A program made the position numbers and the translations under genes. From JAPHTQ01 sp046484535 (GTDB lineage Bacteria; Pseudomonadota; Gammaproteobacteria; Thiohalomonadales; Thiohalomonadaceae): a DNA stretch of 26,975 bases. The notes beneath the pieces were generated by a model. The model was not told the origin of the DNA. It saw only the letters and a program-made list of their open reading frames with translations, and made no database searches. Below, one piece after another: positions 12,729 through 20,950 of the stretch. How positions within the stretch are numbered: the first letter of the stretch is position 1; each line of letters opens with the position of its first letter. The stretch spans positions 1-26,975 of the forward strand of contig JAWOIT010000130.1 of NCBI GenBank assembly GCA_046484535.1, given 5' to 3'.

Positions 12729-15224
12729 ATGGCGTTCGATGAGCAGTATCAACCCAAAGCGATAGAAGAGTCCGCCCAGCGTTTCTGGGAGCGGCAGCAA
12801 TCCTTCAAGGCCCATGACGATCCGTCGCGGGAGAAGTACTACTGCCTTTCGATGTTTCCCTACCCCAGCGGCCGGCTGCACATGGGCCATGTGCGCAACT
12901 ACACCATCGGCGATGTGATCAGCCGCTACCAGCGCATGCTGGGCAAAAATGTGCTCCAGCCGATGGGTTGGGACGCCTTCGGCCTGCCGGCGGAGAATGC
13001 GGCGATCAAAAACAACGTGCCGCCGGCCAAGTGGACCTACGAGAACATCGATTACATGCGCGACCAGCTAAAGCGACTCGGCTTCGGCTACGACTGGGAG
13101 CGCGAGGTGGCCACCTGCCACCCCGATTACTACAAGTGGGAGCAGTGGCTCTTCACCAAGCTGTTCGAGAAGGGACTGGTCTATAAAAAGACTGCGCCGG
13201 TCAACTGGTGCCCCAACGATATGACCGTGCTGGCTAACGAACAGGTGATCGACGGCTGCTGCTGGCGCTGCGACACCCCGGTGGAGCGCAAGGAGATCCC
13301 CCAGTACTTCATGAAGATCACCGCCTATGCCGAGGAGCTGCTGGCGGACCTGGACAAACTGCCCGGCTGGCCCGAGCAGGTACGTACCATGCAGAAGAAC
13401 TGGATCGGCCGCTCCGAGGGGGTCGAGCTGACCTTCGAGGTCGAGGGCGAGCCGCTTAAGGTCTTCACCACCCGTCCCGACACCCTGATGGGGGTGAGCT
13501 ATGTGGCCGTGGCCCCGGAGCACCCGCTGGCGCTGCGTGCAGCCGGGGATAACCCGAGCCTGGTGGCCTTCATCGACAAGTGCAAGAAGATGGAGACCTC
13601 CGAGGCGGCCATGGAGACCATGGAGAAGGAGGGGGTCGATACCGGCCTTAGGGCGATCCATCCGATTACCGGCGAAGCCGTGCCGGTTTTTGCCGCCAAT
13701 TTCGTGCTGATGAGCTATGGCGAGGGGGCGGTGATGGCCGTGCCCGCCCACGACCAGCGCGATTGGGAGTTCGCCAAGAAGTACCGTCTGCCGATCACGC
13801 AGGTGATTGCGCCGGTCGGCCAGGATATTGAGATGGACCTGAATGAGGGCGCTTACACCGAGAAGGGTATCCTCATCGACTCGGGCGACTTCAACGGCCT
13901 CTCCTCGAAGCAGGCCTTCGACGCTATCGCCGAGCACCTTGAGAAGATCGGCAAGGGCGGCAAGACGGTCAACTACCGCCTGCGCGACTGGGGGGTCTCG
14001 CGCCAGCGCTACTGGGGCTGCCCGATCCCGATCATCAACTGCGGCAACTGCGGCGAGGTGCCGGTGCCTGAGGATCAACTTCCGGTAGTGCTGCCCGAGG
14101 ATGTCGAGTTCGACGGCGTAGGCTCGCCGATTAAAAAGATGCCGGAGTTCTACAAGACCACCTGCCCCAAGTGCGGCGCCGATGCGGAGCGCGAGACCGA
14201 TACCTTCGATACCTTTATGGAGTCCTCCTGGTACTACGCCCGCTATACCTGCCGCGACAACGACGGGGCGATGCTGGATGAGCGCGCCGACTATTGGTTG
14301 CCGGTGGATCAGTATATCGGTGGTATCGAGCATGCCATCCTGCACCTGCTCTACGCGCGCTTCTACCACAAGCTGATGAGAGATTATGTTACCGGGGCCG
14401 ACGCACAGGGAGGTGCTAGTGCCGCGGGAGGCAGGACGCCGGGAGCGGCCTTGTTGAACTCCGACGAGCCGTTCAAGAACCTGCTCACCCAGGGGATGGT
14501 ACTCAAAGACGGGGCCAAGATGTCCAAGTCCAAGGGCAACACCGTCGACCCGCAGGAGCTCATCGATAAGTACGGCGCCGATACCGTGCGCCTCTTCACC
14601 ATGTTCGCCGCCCCGCCCGAACAGTCTCTCGAATGGAACGACTCCGGGGTGGAGGGGGCGCACCGCTTTCTCAAGCGGCTGTGGAGCTATTCCCAAGAGC
14701 ATAAGCCGGCCCTGGGTGGGGCGATTAAAATCCACGAGGAGACCAAGGATGCCCGCCGTGAGATCCACGAGGCGTTGCAGCAGGCCGTGAGCGACTTCAG
14801 TCGCTACCAGTTCAACACCGTGGTGGCCGCCTGTATGAAGATGATGAATACCCTCAGCAAGCTAAGCGGCAACGGCGCCTCGGTACTGCGCAATGAGGCG
14901 GTATCCATACTGCTGCGCCTGCTCTCGCCCATCGCGCCGCATACCACTCATGTCCTGTGGCGGGAATTGGGCTACGGTGACGATATCCTCAGCGCCCCCT
15001 GGCCCGAAGTGGATGAGCAAGCGCTGGTGAAGGATGCCATCGATCTGGTGGTGCAGGTTAACGGCAAGGTGCGCAGCCAGATCAGCGTACCGGCCAATGC
15101 CGACAACGCCGCCATCGAGGAGATCGCCCTGGCCGATGCCAAGGTGCAGAACTTTGTCGAAGGCAAAACTATCCGCAAGATCATCGTCGTTCCCGGACGG
15201 CTGGTGAACGTGGTGGCCAACTGA
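12729..15224 (+). CDS. leuS: Leucyl-tRNA synthetase
   Basis: An 831-residue class I aminoacyl-tRNA synthetase charging tRNA-Leu. The HIGH box is HMGH (51-54) and the KMSKS loop lies at 597-601. The CP1 editing domain, with TTRPDTLMG and GEGAVMAVPAHDQRDWEF, is intact, so mischarged tRNA should be proofread. Zinc-type cysteine pairs (CGNCG, CPKCG) are present. The anticodon-binding and C-terminal domains end in VQVNGKVRSQI and beyond. An unusual 22-codon Gly/Ala-rich insertion replaces a two-residue turn at 553-574 (separate entry). It heads an apparent leuS-lptE-holA unit. Confidence 0.97.
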   Translation: MAFDEQYQPKAIEESAQRFWERQQSFKAHDDPSREKYYCLSMFPYPSGRLHMGHVRNYTIGDVISRYQRMLGKNVLQPMGWDAFGLPAENAAIKNNVPPAKWTYENIDYMRDQLKRLGFGYDWEREVATCHPDYYKWEQWLFTKLFEKGLVYKKTAPVNWCPNDMTVLANEQVIDGCCWRCDTPVERKEIPQYFMKITAYAEELLADLDKLPGWPEQVRTMQKNWIGRSEGVELTFEVEGEPLKVFTTRPDTLMGVSYVAVAPEHPLALRAAGDNPSLVAFIDKCKKMETSEAAMETMEKEGVDTGLRAIHPITGEAVPVFAANFVLMSYGEGAVMAVPAHDQRDWEFAKKYRLPITQVIAPVGQDIEMDLNEGAYTEKGILIDSGDFNGLSSKQAFDAIAEHLEKIGKGGKTVNYRLRDWGVSRQRYWGCPIPIINCGNCGEVPVPEDQLPVVLPEDVEFDGVGSPIKKMPEFYKTTCPKCGADAERETDTFDTFMESSWYYARYTCRDNDGAMLDERADYWLPVDQYIGGIEHAILHLLYARFYHKLMRDYVTGADAQGGASAAGGRTPGAALLNSDEPFKNLLTQGMVLKDGAKMSKSKGNTVDPQELIDKYGADTVRLFTMFAAPPEQSLEWNDSGVEGAHRFLKRLWSYSQEHKPALGGAIKIHEETKDARREIHEALQQAVSDFSRYQFNTVVAACMKMMNTLSKLSGNGASVLRNEAVSILLRLLSPIAPHTTHVLWRELGYGDDILSAPWPEVDEQALVKDAIDLVVQVNGKVRSQISVPANADNAAIEEIALADAKVQNFVEGKTIRKIIVVPGRLVNVVAN
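14385..14450 (+). other. In-frame insertion of 22 codons in leuS
   Basis: Between HKLMRD and LLNSDEPF, where most bacterial LeuRS proteins have about two residues, this gene encodes a Gly/Ala-rich low-complexity segment (starting YVTGADAQGGASAAGG). The DNA has short nested inverted repeats, GCCGC/GCGGC around GGC/GCC. It keeps the frame, and both flanks are fully conserved, so the enzyme should remain functional with a surface loop. Confidence 0.7.
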
Positions 15225-15232
15225 GCAACCTA

Positions 15233-15757
15233 ATGCGTAATTACCGTCTCGCCATTCGCCTCTGGCTAACCGTGCTGTTAGCACTGCAGCTGAACGCGTG
15301 CGGTTTTCACCTGCGCGGCGCGGTCGAGTTGCCCGAGGTGATGACGCGCACCCATGTGGTGGGCGGTGGTGGCACCGACCTCTACTACGAGCTGGAGAAC
15401 GCCCTGTTAAACGCCGGCGCCGAGGTGGTGACATCGGCCGAAGCGGCCACCGGGACACTGACCCTGCATAAGCAGCAGGTACAGCGTCGGGTGCTGAGTG
15501 TGGACAGCCAGGGGCGTGCCGCCGAGTATGAGCTGACCCTGCAGCTGGCATTCAGCCTCAAAGACAGTGCCGGACGAATTATCGCCGATAATGAACGGCT
15601 CAGCATCGTTCGCGATTACAGCTTTGACCCGGACAGTGTCTTGGGGAGGGAGGCCGAGGAGCAGGCGCTGCGCCGTGAAATGGAGCGCTTTGCCGTCTCG
15701 CAGATGATGCGCCGCCTGCAGAGCCTGGCCCGCCGGCCTGCGCCAGAGAAGGAATGA
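15233..15757 (+). CDS. lptE: LPS-assembly lipoprotein LptE
   Basis: A 174-residue outer-membrane lipoprotein that plugs the LptD barrel and helps deliver lipopolysaccharide to the cell surface. A signal peptide ends in the lipobox LNAC with Cys23 as the acylation site, followed by GFHLRGA, the family's hallmark start. The body VLSVDSQGRAAEYELTL is also typical. It starts 8 bp after leuS, and its stop overlaps the holA start (ATGA). Lnt, encoded upstream in this window, would complete its lipidation. Confidence 0.95.
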   Translation: MRNYRLAIRLWLTVLLALQLNACGFHLRGAVELPEVMTRTHVVGGGGTDLYYELENALLNAGAEVVTSAEAATGTLTLHKQQVQRRVLSVDSQGRAAEYELTLQLAFSLKDSAGRIIADNERLSIVRDYSFDPDSVLGREAEEQALRREMERFAVSQMMRRLQSLARRPAPEKE

Positions 15758-16767
15758 AGCTCTACTACGACAAGCTGGAGTCCCATCTGCGGCAGGGACT
15801 GCAACCCGTCTACCTGCTGAGCGGCGACGAGCCGCTGCAGCTGATGGAGGCCGGGGATGCCATCCGGCGCTGTGCCCGCGAAAGCGGTTTTGGCGAGCGC
15901 GAGGTGATGCACGTCGAATCCGGTTTTGACTGGGACGCTCTGTCGGCCGCCTCCAATAGTATGTCCCTGTTCGCCGAGCAGCGGCTGATCGAACTGCGTA
16001 TGCCGAACGGCAAGCCGGGCAAGGAGGGCGGCAAGGTTCTCGCCGAATACGCCGCCAATCCGCCGCCGGATACCGTATTGCTCATTACCATCGGCAAGCT
16101 GGATAGCAGCGCCCGGAACAGCAAGTGGTTCAAGTCGCTGGACAAGGCGGGGGTGACCCTGGCGGTCTGGCCCGTCGAGCCACAGGCGCTCCCCGGTTGG
16201 GTGATGCAGCGGATGCGCTCGCGCGGCATGCAGCCCACGCCGGAGGCGGCGCAGCTGCTGGCCGAGCGGGTCGAGGGCAATATGCTCGCCGCCGCCCAGG
16301 AGGTGGAGAAGCTACTCCTGCTCTACGGCGAATCACCCATCGATGCGCAACAGGTCGAGGAGGGGGTGGCCGATAGCGCCCGCTACGATATTTTCGAGCT
16401 GGTTGATACCGCCCTACTGGGGGATGCGGCGCGCACCAGCCGTGTGGTGGACGGGCTGCGTGGTGAAGGGGTCGAACCGGTGCTGGTGTTGTGGGCGCTG
16501 CTGCGGGAGATCCGCAGCCTGGTGCAGATGGCGTCCGAGATTGAAAAGGGCGGTGCGATCGAACCGGTGATGGAGCGTTTTCGGGTCTGGAAAAAACGCA
16601 AACCGCCGGTGAAGGCCGGATTGCGTCGGCACAATCTCAAGCGCTGGCAACTGCTGTTGCGCCGGGCCGGCCGTATCGACCGTATGATCAAGGGGATAGA
16701 GCCGGGCAATGCCTGGGATGAGTTGTTACATTTGGCCCTACTGATGGCCGGGGTGCGGACGGTTTAA
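15754..16767 (+). CDS. holA: DNA polymerase III delta subunit
   Basis: A 337-residue protein of the clamp-loader complex; delta opens the beta sliding clamp ring. The N-terminal AAA+-like domain starts with YLLSGDEPLQLMEAGDAIR, and the N-terminal half ends with PEAAQLLAERVEGNMLAAAQEVEKL. The C-terminal collar domain contains the LLRRAGRIDRMIKG segment. Length is close to E. coli HolA. The four-base overlap with lptE is the conserved lptE-holA arrangement of gammaproteobacteria and implies coupled translation. Confidence 0.95.
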   Translation: MKLYYDKLESHLRQGLQPVYLLSGDEPLQLMEAGDAIRRCARESGFGEREVMHVESGFDWDALSAASNSMSLFAEQRLIELRMPNGKPGKEGGKVLAEYAANPPPDTVLLITIGKLDSSARNSKWFKSLDKAGVTLAVWPVEPQALPGWVMQRMRSRGMQPTPEAAQLLAERVEGNMLAAAQEVEKLLLLYGESPIDAQQVEEGVADSARYDIFELVDTALLGDAARTSRVVDGLRGEGVEPVLVLWALLREIRSLVQMASEIEKGGAIEPVMERFRVWKKRKPPVKAGLRRHNLKRWQLLLRRAGRIDRMIKGIEPGNAWDELLHLALLMAGVRTV

Positions 16768-16773
16768 ACTGAG

Positions 16774-16841
16774 GTAGAGCGGCTTCCAGCCGCGAAAATT
16801 GTTTATCCGCTATGAAAATCGCGGCTGGAAGCCGCTCCTAC
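16774..16841. repeat. REP-like long inverted repeat between holA and proA
   Basis: GCGGCTTCCAGCCGCGA (16779-16795) is perfectly inverted at 16819-16835, with outer GTAG/CTAC extending the stem across a small bulge. The loop is 23 nt. Each arm contains its own small palindrome (GCGGCT-TCC-AGCCGC). This is a dispersed palindrome type familiar from gammaproteobacterial spacers. It may stabilise or end the holA mRNA; no T tract follows. Confidence 0.85.
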
Positions 16842-16872
16842 GTAAGTTGTTAGATTGAATTTGAGGTTTGTC

Positions 16873-18129
16873 GTGGATATCAAACAGTACATGCAACAGG
16901 TCGGCCGGCAGGCGCGTGAGGCTTCACGCGCCATCGCCCGTGCCGACAGTAATGCCAAGAACAGCGCCCTGCAGGCGATCGCCGCCGAGTTGGAGAGCAA
17001 GGCCGGGCAGATCATCGAGGCCAATGCCAAGGACCTTGAGGCGGGGCGTGAGCGCGGCCTGGATGAGGCGCTGCTGGACCGGCTGGAACTGAATAATGAA
17101 CGCATCGCCGGTATGGCGGAGGGGCTGCGGCAGATCGCCGCGCTGCCCGATCCGGTGGGCGAGATCGACGACATGACCTATCGCCCCTCCGGCATTCAGG
17201 TCGGGAAGATGCGGGTGCCGCTCGGTGTCATCGGCATTATCTATGAGTCGCGCCCCAATGTGACCGCCGATGCGGCGGCGCTCTGCCTCAAGTCGGGCAA
17301 CGCCTCGATCCTGCGCGGCGGCTCCGAAGCGGCCCACTCCAATCATGCCATCGCCGCCTGCATCCACAGCGGTCTGGAGCAGGCCGGCCTGCCTGCCAAT
17401 GTGGTGCAGGTGCTGGAGACCACCGACCGTGCCGCGGTAGGCGAGCTTATCACCATGCCCGAGTATGTGGATGTGATCGTGCCGCGCGGCGGCAAGGGGC
17501 TTATCGAGCGTATCAGTGCCGATGCCCGGGTGCCGGTGATCAAGCACCTGAACGGGATCTGCCATGTCTATATCGACGGTGAGGCGGACCTGGAAAAGGC
17601 GACCCAAATCGCCTTTAACTCCAAAACCCACCGTTATGGCGTGTGCAACGCCATGGAGACCCTGCTGGTCTCCGAAGAGGTGGCCGAGGCGGTGCTGCCC
17701 GAGCTTGGGAAAATGTACCGGGAGACCGGTGTGGAGCTGCGCGGTTGTGAGACCACCCGGCGGCTGATCGCGGGGAGTGCCGCCGCTACCGACGAGGACT
17801 GGGATACCGAGTATCTGGCGCCGATCCTCTCCATCCGGGTGGTAAAGGGACTGGATGAGGCAATCGACCATATCCGGCGCCACAGCTCGGGCCATACCGA
17901 GGCGATTGTCACCGAGAACCTCACCCTGGCGCGACGTTTCCTCGCCGAGGTGGACTCCAGCTCGGTGATGGTCAACGCCTCCACCCGTTTCGCCGACGGC
18001 TTTGAATACGGACTGGGGGCGGAGATCGGTATCTCCACCGACAAGATCCATGTGCGTGGTCCGGTCGGGCTGGAAGGACTAACCTCGCAGAAATATATCG
18101 TCATCGGTGATGGCCATATTCGCCAATGA
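16873..18129 (+). CDS. proA: Gamma-glutamyl phosphate reductase
   Basis: A 418-residue enzyme reducing gamma-glutamyl phosphate to glutamate-5-semialdehyde with NADPH, the second step of proline synthesis. The fold is aldehyde-dehydrogenase-like. The active-site cysteine is Cys258 in HRYGVCNAME, with SGNASILRGGSEA and IVPRGGKGL also visible. The start is GTG at 16873: GAGG at 16863-16866 lies six bases upstream, and the protein then begins MDIKQYMQQ as in relatives. The TTG at 16855 would place the ribosome-binding site inside the gene. proB is not in the window. Confidence 0.96.
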   Translation: MDIKQYMQQVGRQAREASRAIARADSNAKNSALQAIAAELESKAGQIIEANAKDLEAGRERGLDEALLDRLELNNERIAGMAEGLRQIAALPDPVGEIDDMTYRPSGIQVGKMRVPLGVIGIIYESRPNVTADAAALCLKSGNASILRGGSEAAHSNHAIAACIHSGLEQAGLPANVVQVLETTDRAAVGELITMPEYVDVIVPRGGKGLIERISADARVPVIKHLNGICHVYIDGEADLEKATQIAFNSKTHRYGVCNAMETLLVSEEVAEAVLPELGKMYRETGVELRGCETTRRLIAGSAAATDEDWDTEYLAPILSIRVVKGLDEAIDHIRRHSSGHTEAIVTENLTLARRFLAEVDSSSVMVNASTRFADGFEYGLGAEIGISTDKIHVRGPVGLEGLTSQKYIVIGDGHIRQ

Positions 18130-18143
18130 GCGCCGGCAGGTGA

Positions 18144-18176
18144 CACCATTACTGAAATCGTAATGGCAGTGGTGTA
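18144..18176. repeat. Hairpin in front of the FimV-like gene
   Basis: CCATTAC (18146-18152) pairs with GTAATGG (18160-18166). The 5' ACACCA can alternatively pair with TGGTGT (18170-18175), directly before the ATG at 18177. The two foldings compete and could influence initiation; no ribosome-binding site of normal strength is visible. Confidence 0.35.
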
Positions 18177-19229
18177 ATGGTGCGGAAGCGAAGCATAAGG
18201 TTTGCCGCGACGGGCATTTTTATCGCCATGGTCATGGTGACTATTCCGCTGCGCGTTAATGCATTGTCTCTCGGTGATCTGGTGGTTCAAAGTCCCCCGG
18301 GTAAACCGCTGCGAGCGATGATTCCCGTTACCCTTGAGGCGGAGGAGTCACTGGCCGAGTTGCGGGTGAGTGTGGCATCCGAAGCGGATTATGTCCGACA
18401 AGAATTGGAAAAACCGTCGCTACTGCAGGGTGTGAGGATCGCCCTGCAGGCCAGAGGCGATAACCGCGGGCGAATAATTTTGTCGGGAGAGAGTCTCTGG
18501 CAAGGCGAGGAGGTGCACCTGTTGCTGCAGCTTCACTGGCCCCAGGGGAAGGTGAGCAGGCACTTTCGGATACTTCCCGTAAACGGCGCCGAAGCGCAGA
18601 AAAAGGCGCGTTATGTGGAGGTGGCCGAGAATGAGTCGTTGGCTAATATCGCCATGCGCCTGAGCGAACATAGCAATCGCAGTTTCATGCACATGATGGT
18701 GGCGCTCTATCGGACCAATCCTGAGGCGTTCTATCGCGACAATCTTAACAATCTCAAGAGCGGGGTGCGGTTACGCGTACCGACTTCTGATGAACTGTAT
18801 CAGTTGAGTGACGCCGAGGTTTTCGCCACCCTCCGCGAGCATGAGGAACGGTTAAATCAAAGTCGTGAACCGAAATCGGCGAAAGAGGAGAAAGTAGAGC
18901 GGCTACGGACTGAGAACAGTCAGATCGAACGGCGCAACCGGGAACTCAAGGAGCGCCTGGCCCAAATCGAACAGCAGATGGGCAGCGTATCCCGCCAGGT
19001 GTTGGAGCATAAGCCGACAGCGAAACCTGTTCCCGCAGCGCCTGAGCCCGCCGATGAGCCGCTCGAGCCTGCCCCCACTCCCGTCAAGGAGCCGTCGGAT
19101 GCGAAAGAGCCCGACGTCGTGCAGCTAAAAGGGCTTTCGCTCACATCGCTGCTATTGATGATGCTGACTGTGACCATGGCGGCGGCCGGGATCTGGCGTT
19201 TTGCACCACAATCAGGTAAAGGTGAGTGA
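18177..19229 (+). CDS. Short FimV-like protein with LysM-type domain
   Basis: A 350-residue envelope protein. A signal segment (~10-29) is followed by LSLGDLVVQSPPGKPLRA, the start of the FimV N-terminal domain. A LysM-like region covers about 144-203 (NESLANIAMRL to GVRLRVPT). A coiled coil at about 235-278, a Pro/Glu-rich linker and a membrane helix at about 320-341 follow. Full FimV proteins continue into a long acidic cytoplasmic part with TPR-like repeats; here the protein stops right after the membrane helix. FimV helps assemble the type IV pilus secretin and organises cell poles, so a peptidoglycan-binding envelope role is plausible. Its stop shares one base with the nadD start. Confidence 0.8.
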   Translation: MVRKRSIRFAATGIFIAMVMVTIPLRVNALSLGDLVVQSPPGKPLRAMIPVTLEAEESLAELRVSVASEADYVRQELEKPSLLQGVRIALQARGDNRGRIILSGESLWQGEEVHLLLQLHWPQGKVSRHFRILPVNGAEAQKKARYVEVAENESLANIAMRLSEHSNRSFMHMMVALYRTNPEAFYRDNLNNLKSGVRLRVPTSDELYQLSDAEVFATLREHEERLNQSREPKSAKEEKVERLRTENSQIERRNRELKERLAQIEQQMGSVSRQVLEHKPTAKPVPAAPEPADEPLEPAPTPVKEPSDAKEPDVVQLKGLSLTSLLLMMLTVTMAAAGIWRFAPQSGKGE

Positions 19230-19885
19230 TGGCTGAGCGGTTGCCTGCACCGGTAGGCGTTTTTGGCGGGACGTTCGATCCGATCCACTTCGGCCACCTA
19301 CGGCCCGCCTTGGAGCTGACGGAGCGGCTTTCGCTGCAGAGGATGCTGCTGATCCCCTGCTCGGTGCCGCCGCACCGGTCGCAACCTCAGGCAAATGTCG
19401 AGCAACGCCTGGCTATGTTGCAAAGGGCCGTGGCCGGAGAATCGGCGTTGCAGATCGATGAGCGTGAACTGCAACGCTCCGGCCCATCGTACATGGTCGA
19501 TACATTGGCTTCTTTGCGGGAGGAGCTGGGTGATACGCCATTGTGTCTTTGTCTGGGTGTCGACGCCTTTCTCGGACTGCCCGGTTGGGATCGCTGGCGG
19601 CAATTACTGGATCTTGCCCATATTGTCATCGCCCACCGTCCCGGCTGGCAACTGGATGAGAAAAGCATGAAAGGGGAGCTGGGCGAGCTGTTGAGTTCGC
19701 GCCGAAAACGGGATGTTTCGGCGATTGCCGGGCAGAAGGCCGGCGCGATTCTGCTGCAACCGGTTACGCAGTTGGCGATTTCGGCCACTGCCATTCGCCG
19801 GACTATTCGCGAAGGCCATAGCGCACGTTACCTGCTGCCGGATGCGGTCTGGCAGTATATCCTGGAACAGAAGCTTTATGAGTAA
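19229..19885 (+). CDS. nadD: Nicotinate-nucleotide adenylyltransferase
   Basis: A 218-residue enzyme joining nicotinate mononucleotide and ATP to give deamido-NAD, a key NAD-synthesis step. The nucleotidyltransferase motif GGTFDPIHFGHLR spans residues 13-25, with His20 and His23 of the HxxH-type signature. The second motif ISATAIRRTI lies near the C-terminus. The ATG at 19229 is favoured by AAGG six bases upstream; an in-frame GTG at 19226 adds only one residue. It overlaps the FimV-like stop by one base and is followed after 13 bp by rsfS, the usual nadD-rsfS-rlmH order. Confidence 0.95.
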   Translation: MAERLPAPVGVFGGTFDPIHFGHLRPALELTERLSLQRMLLIPCSVPPHRSQPQANVEQRLAMLQRAVAGESALQIDERELQRSGPSYMVDTLASLREELGDTPLCLCLGVDAFLGLPGWDRWRQLLDLAHIVIAHRPGWQLDEKSMKGELGELLSSRRKRDVSAIAGQKAGAILLQPVTQLAISATAIRRTIREGHSARYLLPDAVWQYILEQKLYE

Positions 19886-19898
19886 CCGAAGGGTTTAA

Positions 19899-20249
19899 AT
19901 GAACGCAGAACAATTGAAAGACTTGGTAGTGGATGCGCTGGAAGATCGCAAGGGTGTGGATATCCGCGTACTGGATGTTCGGGATAAGTCCAGCGTGACC
20001 GATATCCTGGTGATCGTCGGTGGAAACTCCACCCGCCAGGTCAAAGCCCTGGCCGACAGTGTGGTGGAGAAGGCCAAGGCGAGCGGCATACAGCCCATGG
20101 GTATGGAGGGCCAGGAAGAGAGCAGCTGGGTACTGGTGGATTTGGGTGATGTGGTGGTCCACGTGATGCTGCCCGAGACCCGTGACTTCTATAACCTGGA
20201 AAAGCTTTGGGGTGAGGAAGCTCCGGGGGAGGAGCGGAGCGGCGAATAG
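19899..20249 (+). CDS. rsfS: Ribosomal silencing factor RsfS
   Basis: A 116-residue protein that binds L14 on the 50S subunit and blocks joining with 30S when nutrients are scarce. The characteristic DVRDKSSVTDILVIVGGNSTRQVKALAD, and EESSWVLVDLGDVVVHVMLPETRDFYNLEKLW are present. A GAAGGG site precedes the ATG. It lies in the nadD-rsfS-rlmH cluster. Confidence 0.96.
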   Translation: MNAEQLKDLVVDALEDRKGVDIRVLDVRDKSSVTDILVIVGGNSTRQVKALADSVVEKAKASGIQPMGMEGQEESSWVLVDLGDVVVHVMLPETRDFYNLEKLWGEEAPGEERSGE

Positions 20250-20264
20250 GCCGCAGCGTTTACG

Positions 20265-20732
20265 ATGCAAATCCACCTGATCGCCGTCGGCAAACGGATG
20301 CCCACGTGGGTCACGCAGGGCTATAGCGAGTTCGCCAAGCGTTTGCCACAGGAGTGCTCTTTACAATTGCATGAGATCGCGGCAGGTAAGCGGGGAAAAA
20401 ATGCCGATATTGCCCGCTTGACCCGCCAGGAGGGGGAGCAAATGGCTGCGGCGGTGCCGAAAGGCGCGCGGGTTGTGGCCTTGGAGGTGACCGGAAAAAC
20501 TTGGTCCACCGAGCAACTGGCCGGACGGATGGAGGCCTGGATGGGCGAAGGCCGTGATGTGGCTTTACTGGTTGGCGGCCCGGAGGGGATCGAGTCTTCA
20601 CTCAGCACCAAAGCGGATGAGCGCTGGTCCCTCTCCCCGTTGACCCTGCCGCATCCGCTGGTGCGTATCGTGGTGGCCGAGCAACTCTACCGCGCCTGGA
20701 GCATTATAAAAGGGCATCCCTATCATCGGTAA
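20265..20732 (+). CDS. rlmH: 23S rRNA pseudouridine-1915 N3-methyltransferase
   Basis: A 155-residue SPOUT-fold methyltransferase that modifies pseudouridine 1915 in helix 69 of 23S rRNA on assembled 70S ribosomes, using S-adenosylmethionine. The SAM-binding knot shows VALLVGGPEGIES and LSPLTLPHPLVRIVVAEQLYRAW, and the C-terminal KGHPYHR is diagnostic. It starts 15 bp after rsfS. In E. coli mrdA follows; here a repeat-bearing spacer and maf follow instead. Confidence 0.96.
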   Translation: MQIHLIAVGKRMPTWVTQGYSEFAKRLPQECSLQLHEIAAGKRGKNADIARLTRQEGEQMAAAVPKGARVVALEVTGKTWSTEQLAGRMEAWMGEGRDVALLVGGPEGIESSLSTKADERWSLSPLTLPHPLVRIVVAEQLYRAWSIIKGHPYHR

Positions 20733-20742
20733 TTGATGAAGT

Positions 20743-20942
20743 TTCAATGCAAAGGCGCGAAGACGCAAAGGACGCAAAGAAAGATAAAAGCTCTTGATTG
20801 GGCAGTAGGTCGGATTAGCTGCCTTGCAGTGAAATTCGACACACCGCCGTCCGGTTACGTCCTCTGGCCTAACCCGTTCCAAGGGTTGAGCTGGCAAGGA
20901 TACTTTGTGCTCTCTGCGTCTTTGCGCCTCTGCGTTAAAAGG
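20743..20942. repeat. Opposed short-tandem arrays with an internal decayed repeat, rlmH/maf spacer
   Basis: Left arm at about 20745-20781 has GCAAAGG/GACGCAAAG units, and the right arm at 20908-20938 has CTCTGCGTCTTTGCGCCTCT followed by GCGTTAAA. Between them, GTAGGTCGGATTAGC (from about 20806) to GGCCTAACCC resembles a decayed copy of a dispersed GTCGGATTAGC palindrome common in gammaproteobacteria. The right-arm end GTTAAAAGGTTTT supplies the maf ribosome-binding site. Confidence 0.78.
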
Positions 20943-20950
20943 TTTTGATT

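Noticed and set aside
13068..14768. Very long minus-strand frame inside leuS (566 codons)
   Set aside because: A shadow of leuS caused by third-position GC bias; no start signal and no recognisable domain.
20733..20948. Possible 71-aa gene between rlmH and maf
   Set aside because: It consists wholly of the repeat arms and a decayed palindrome, and it starts without a ribosome-binding site.
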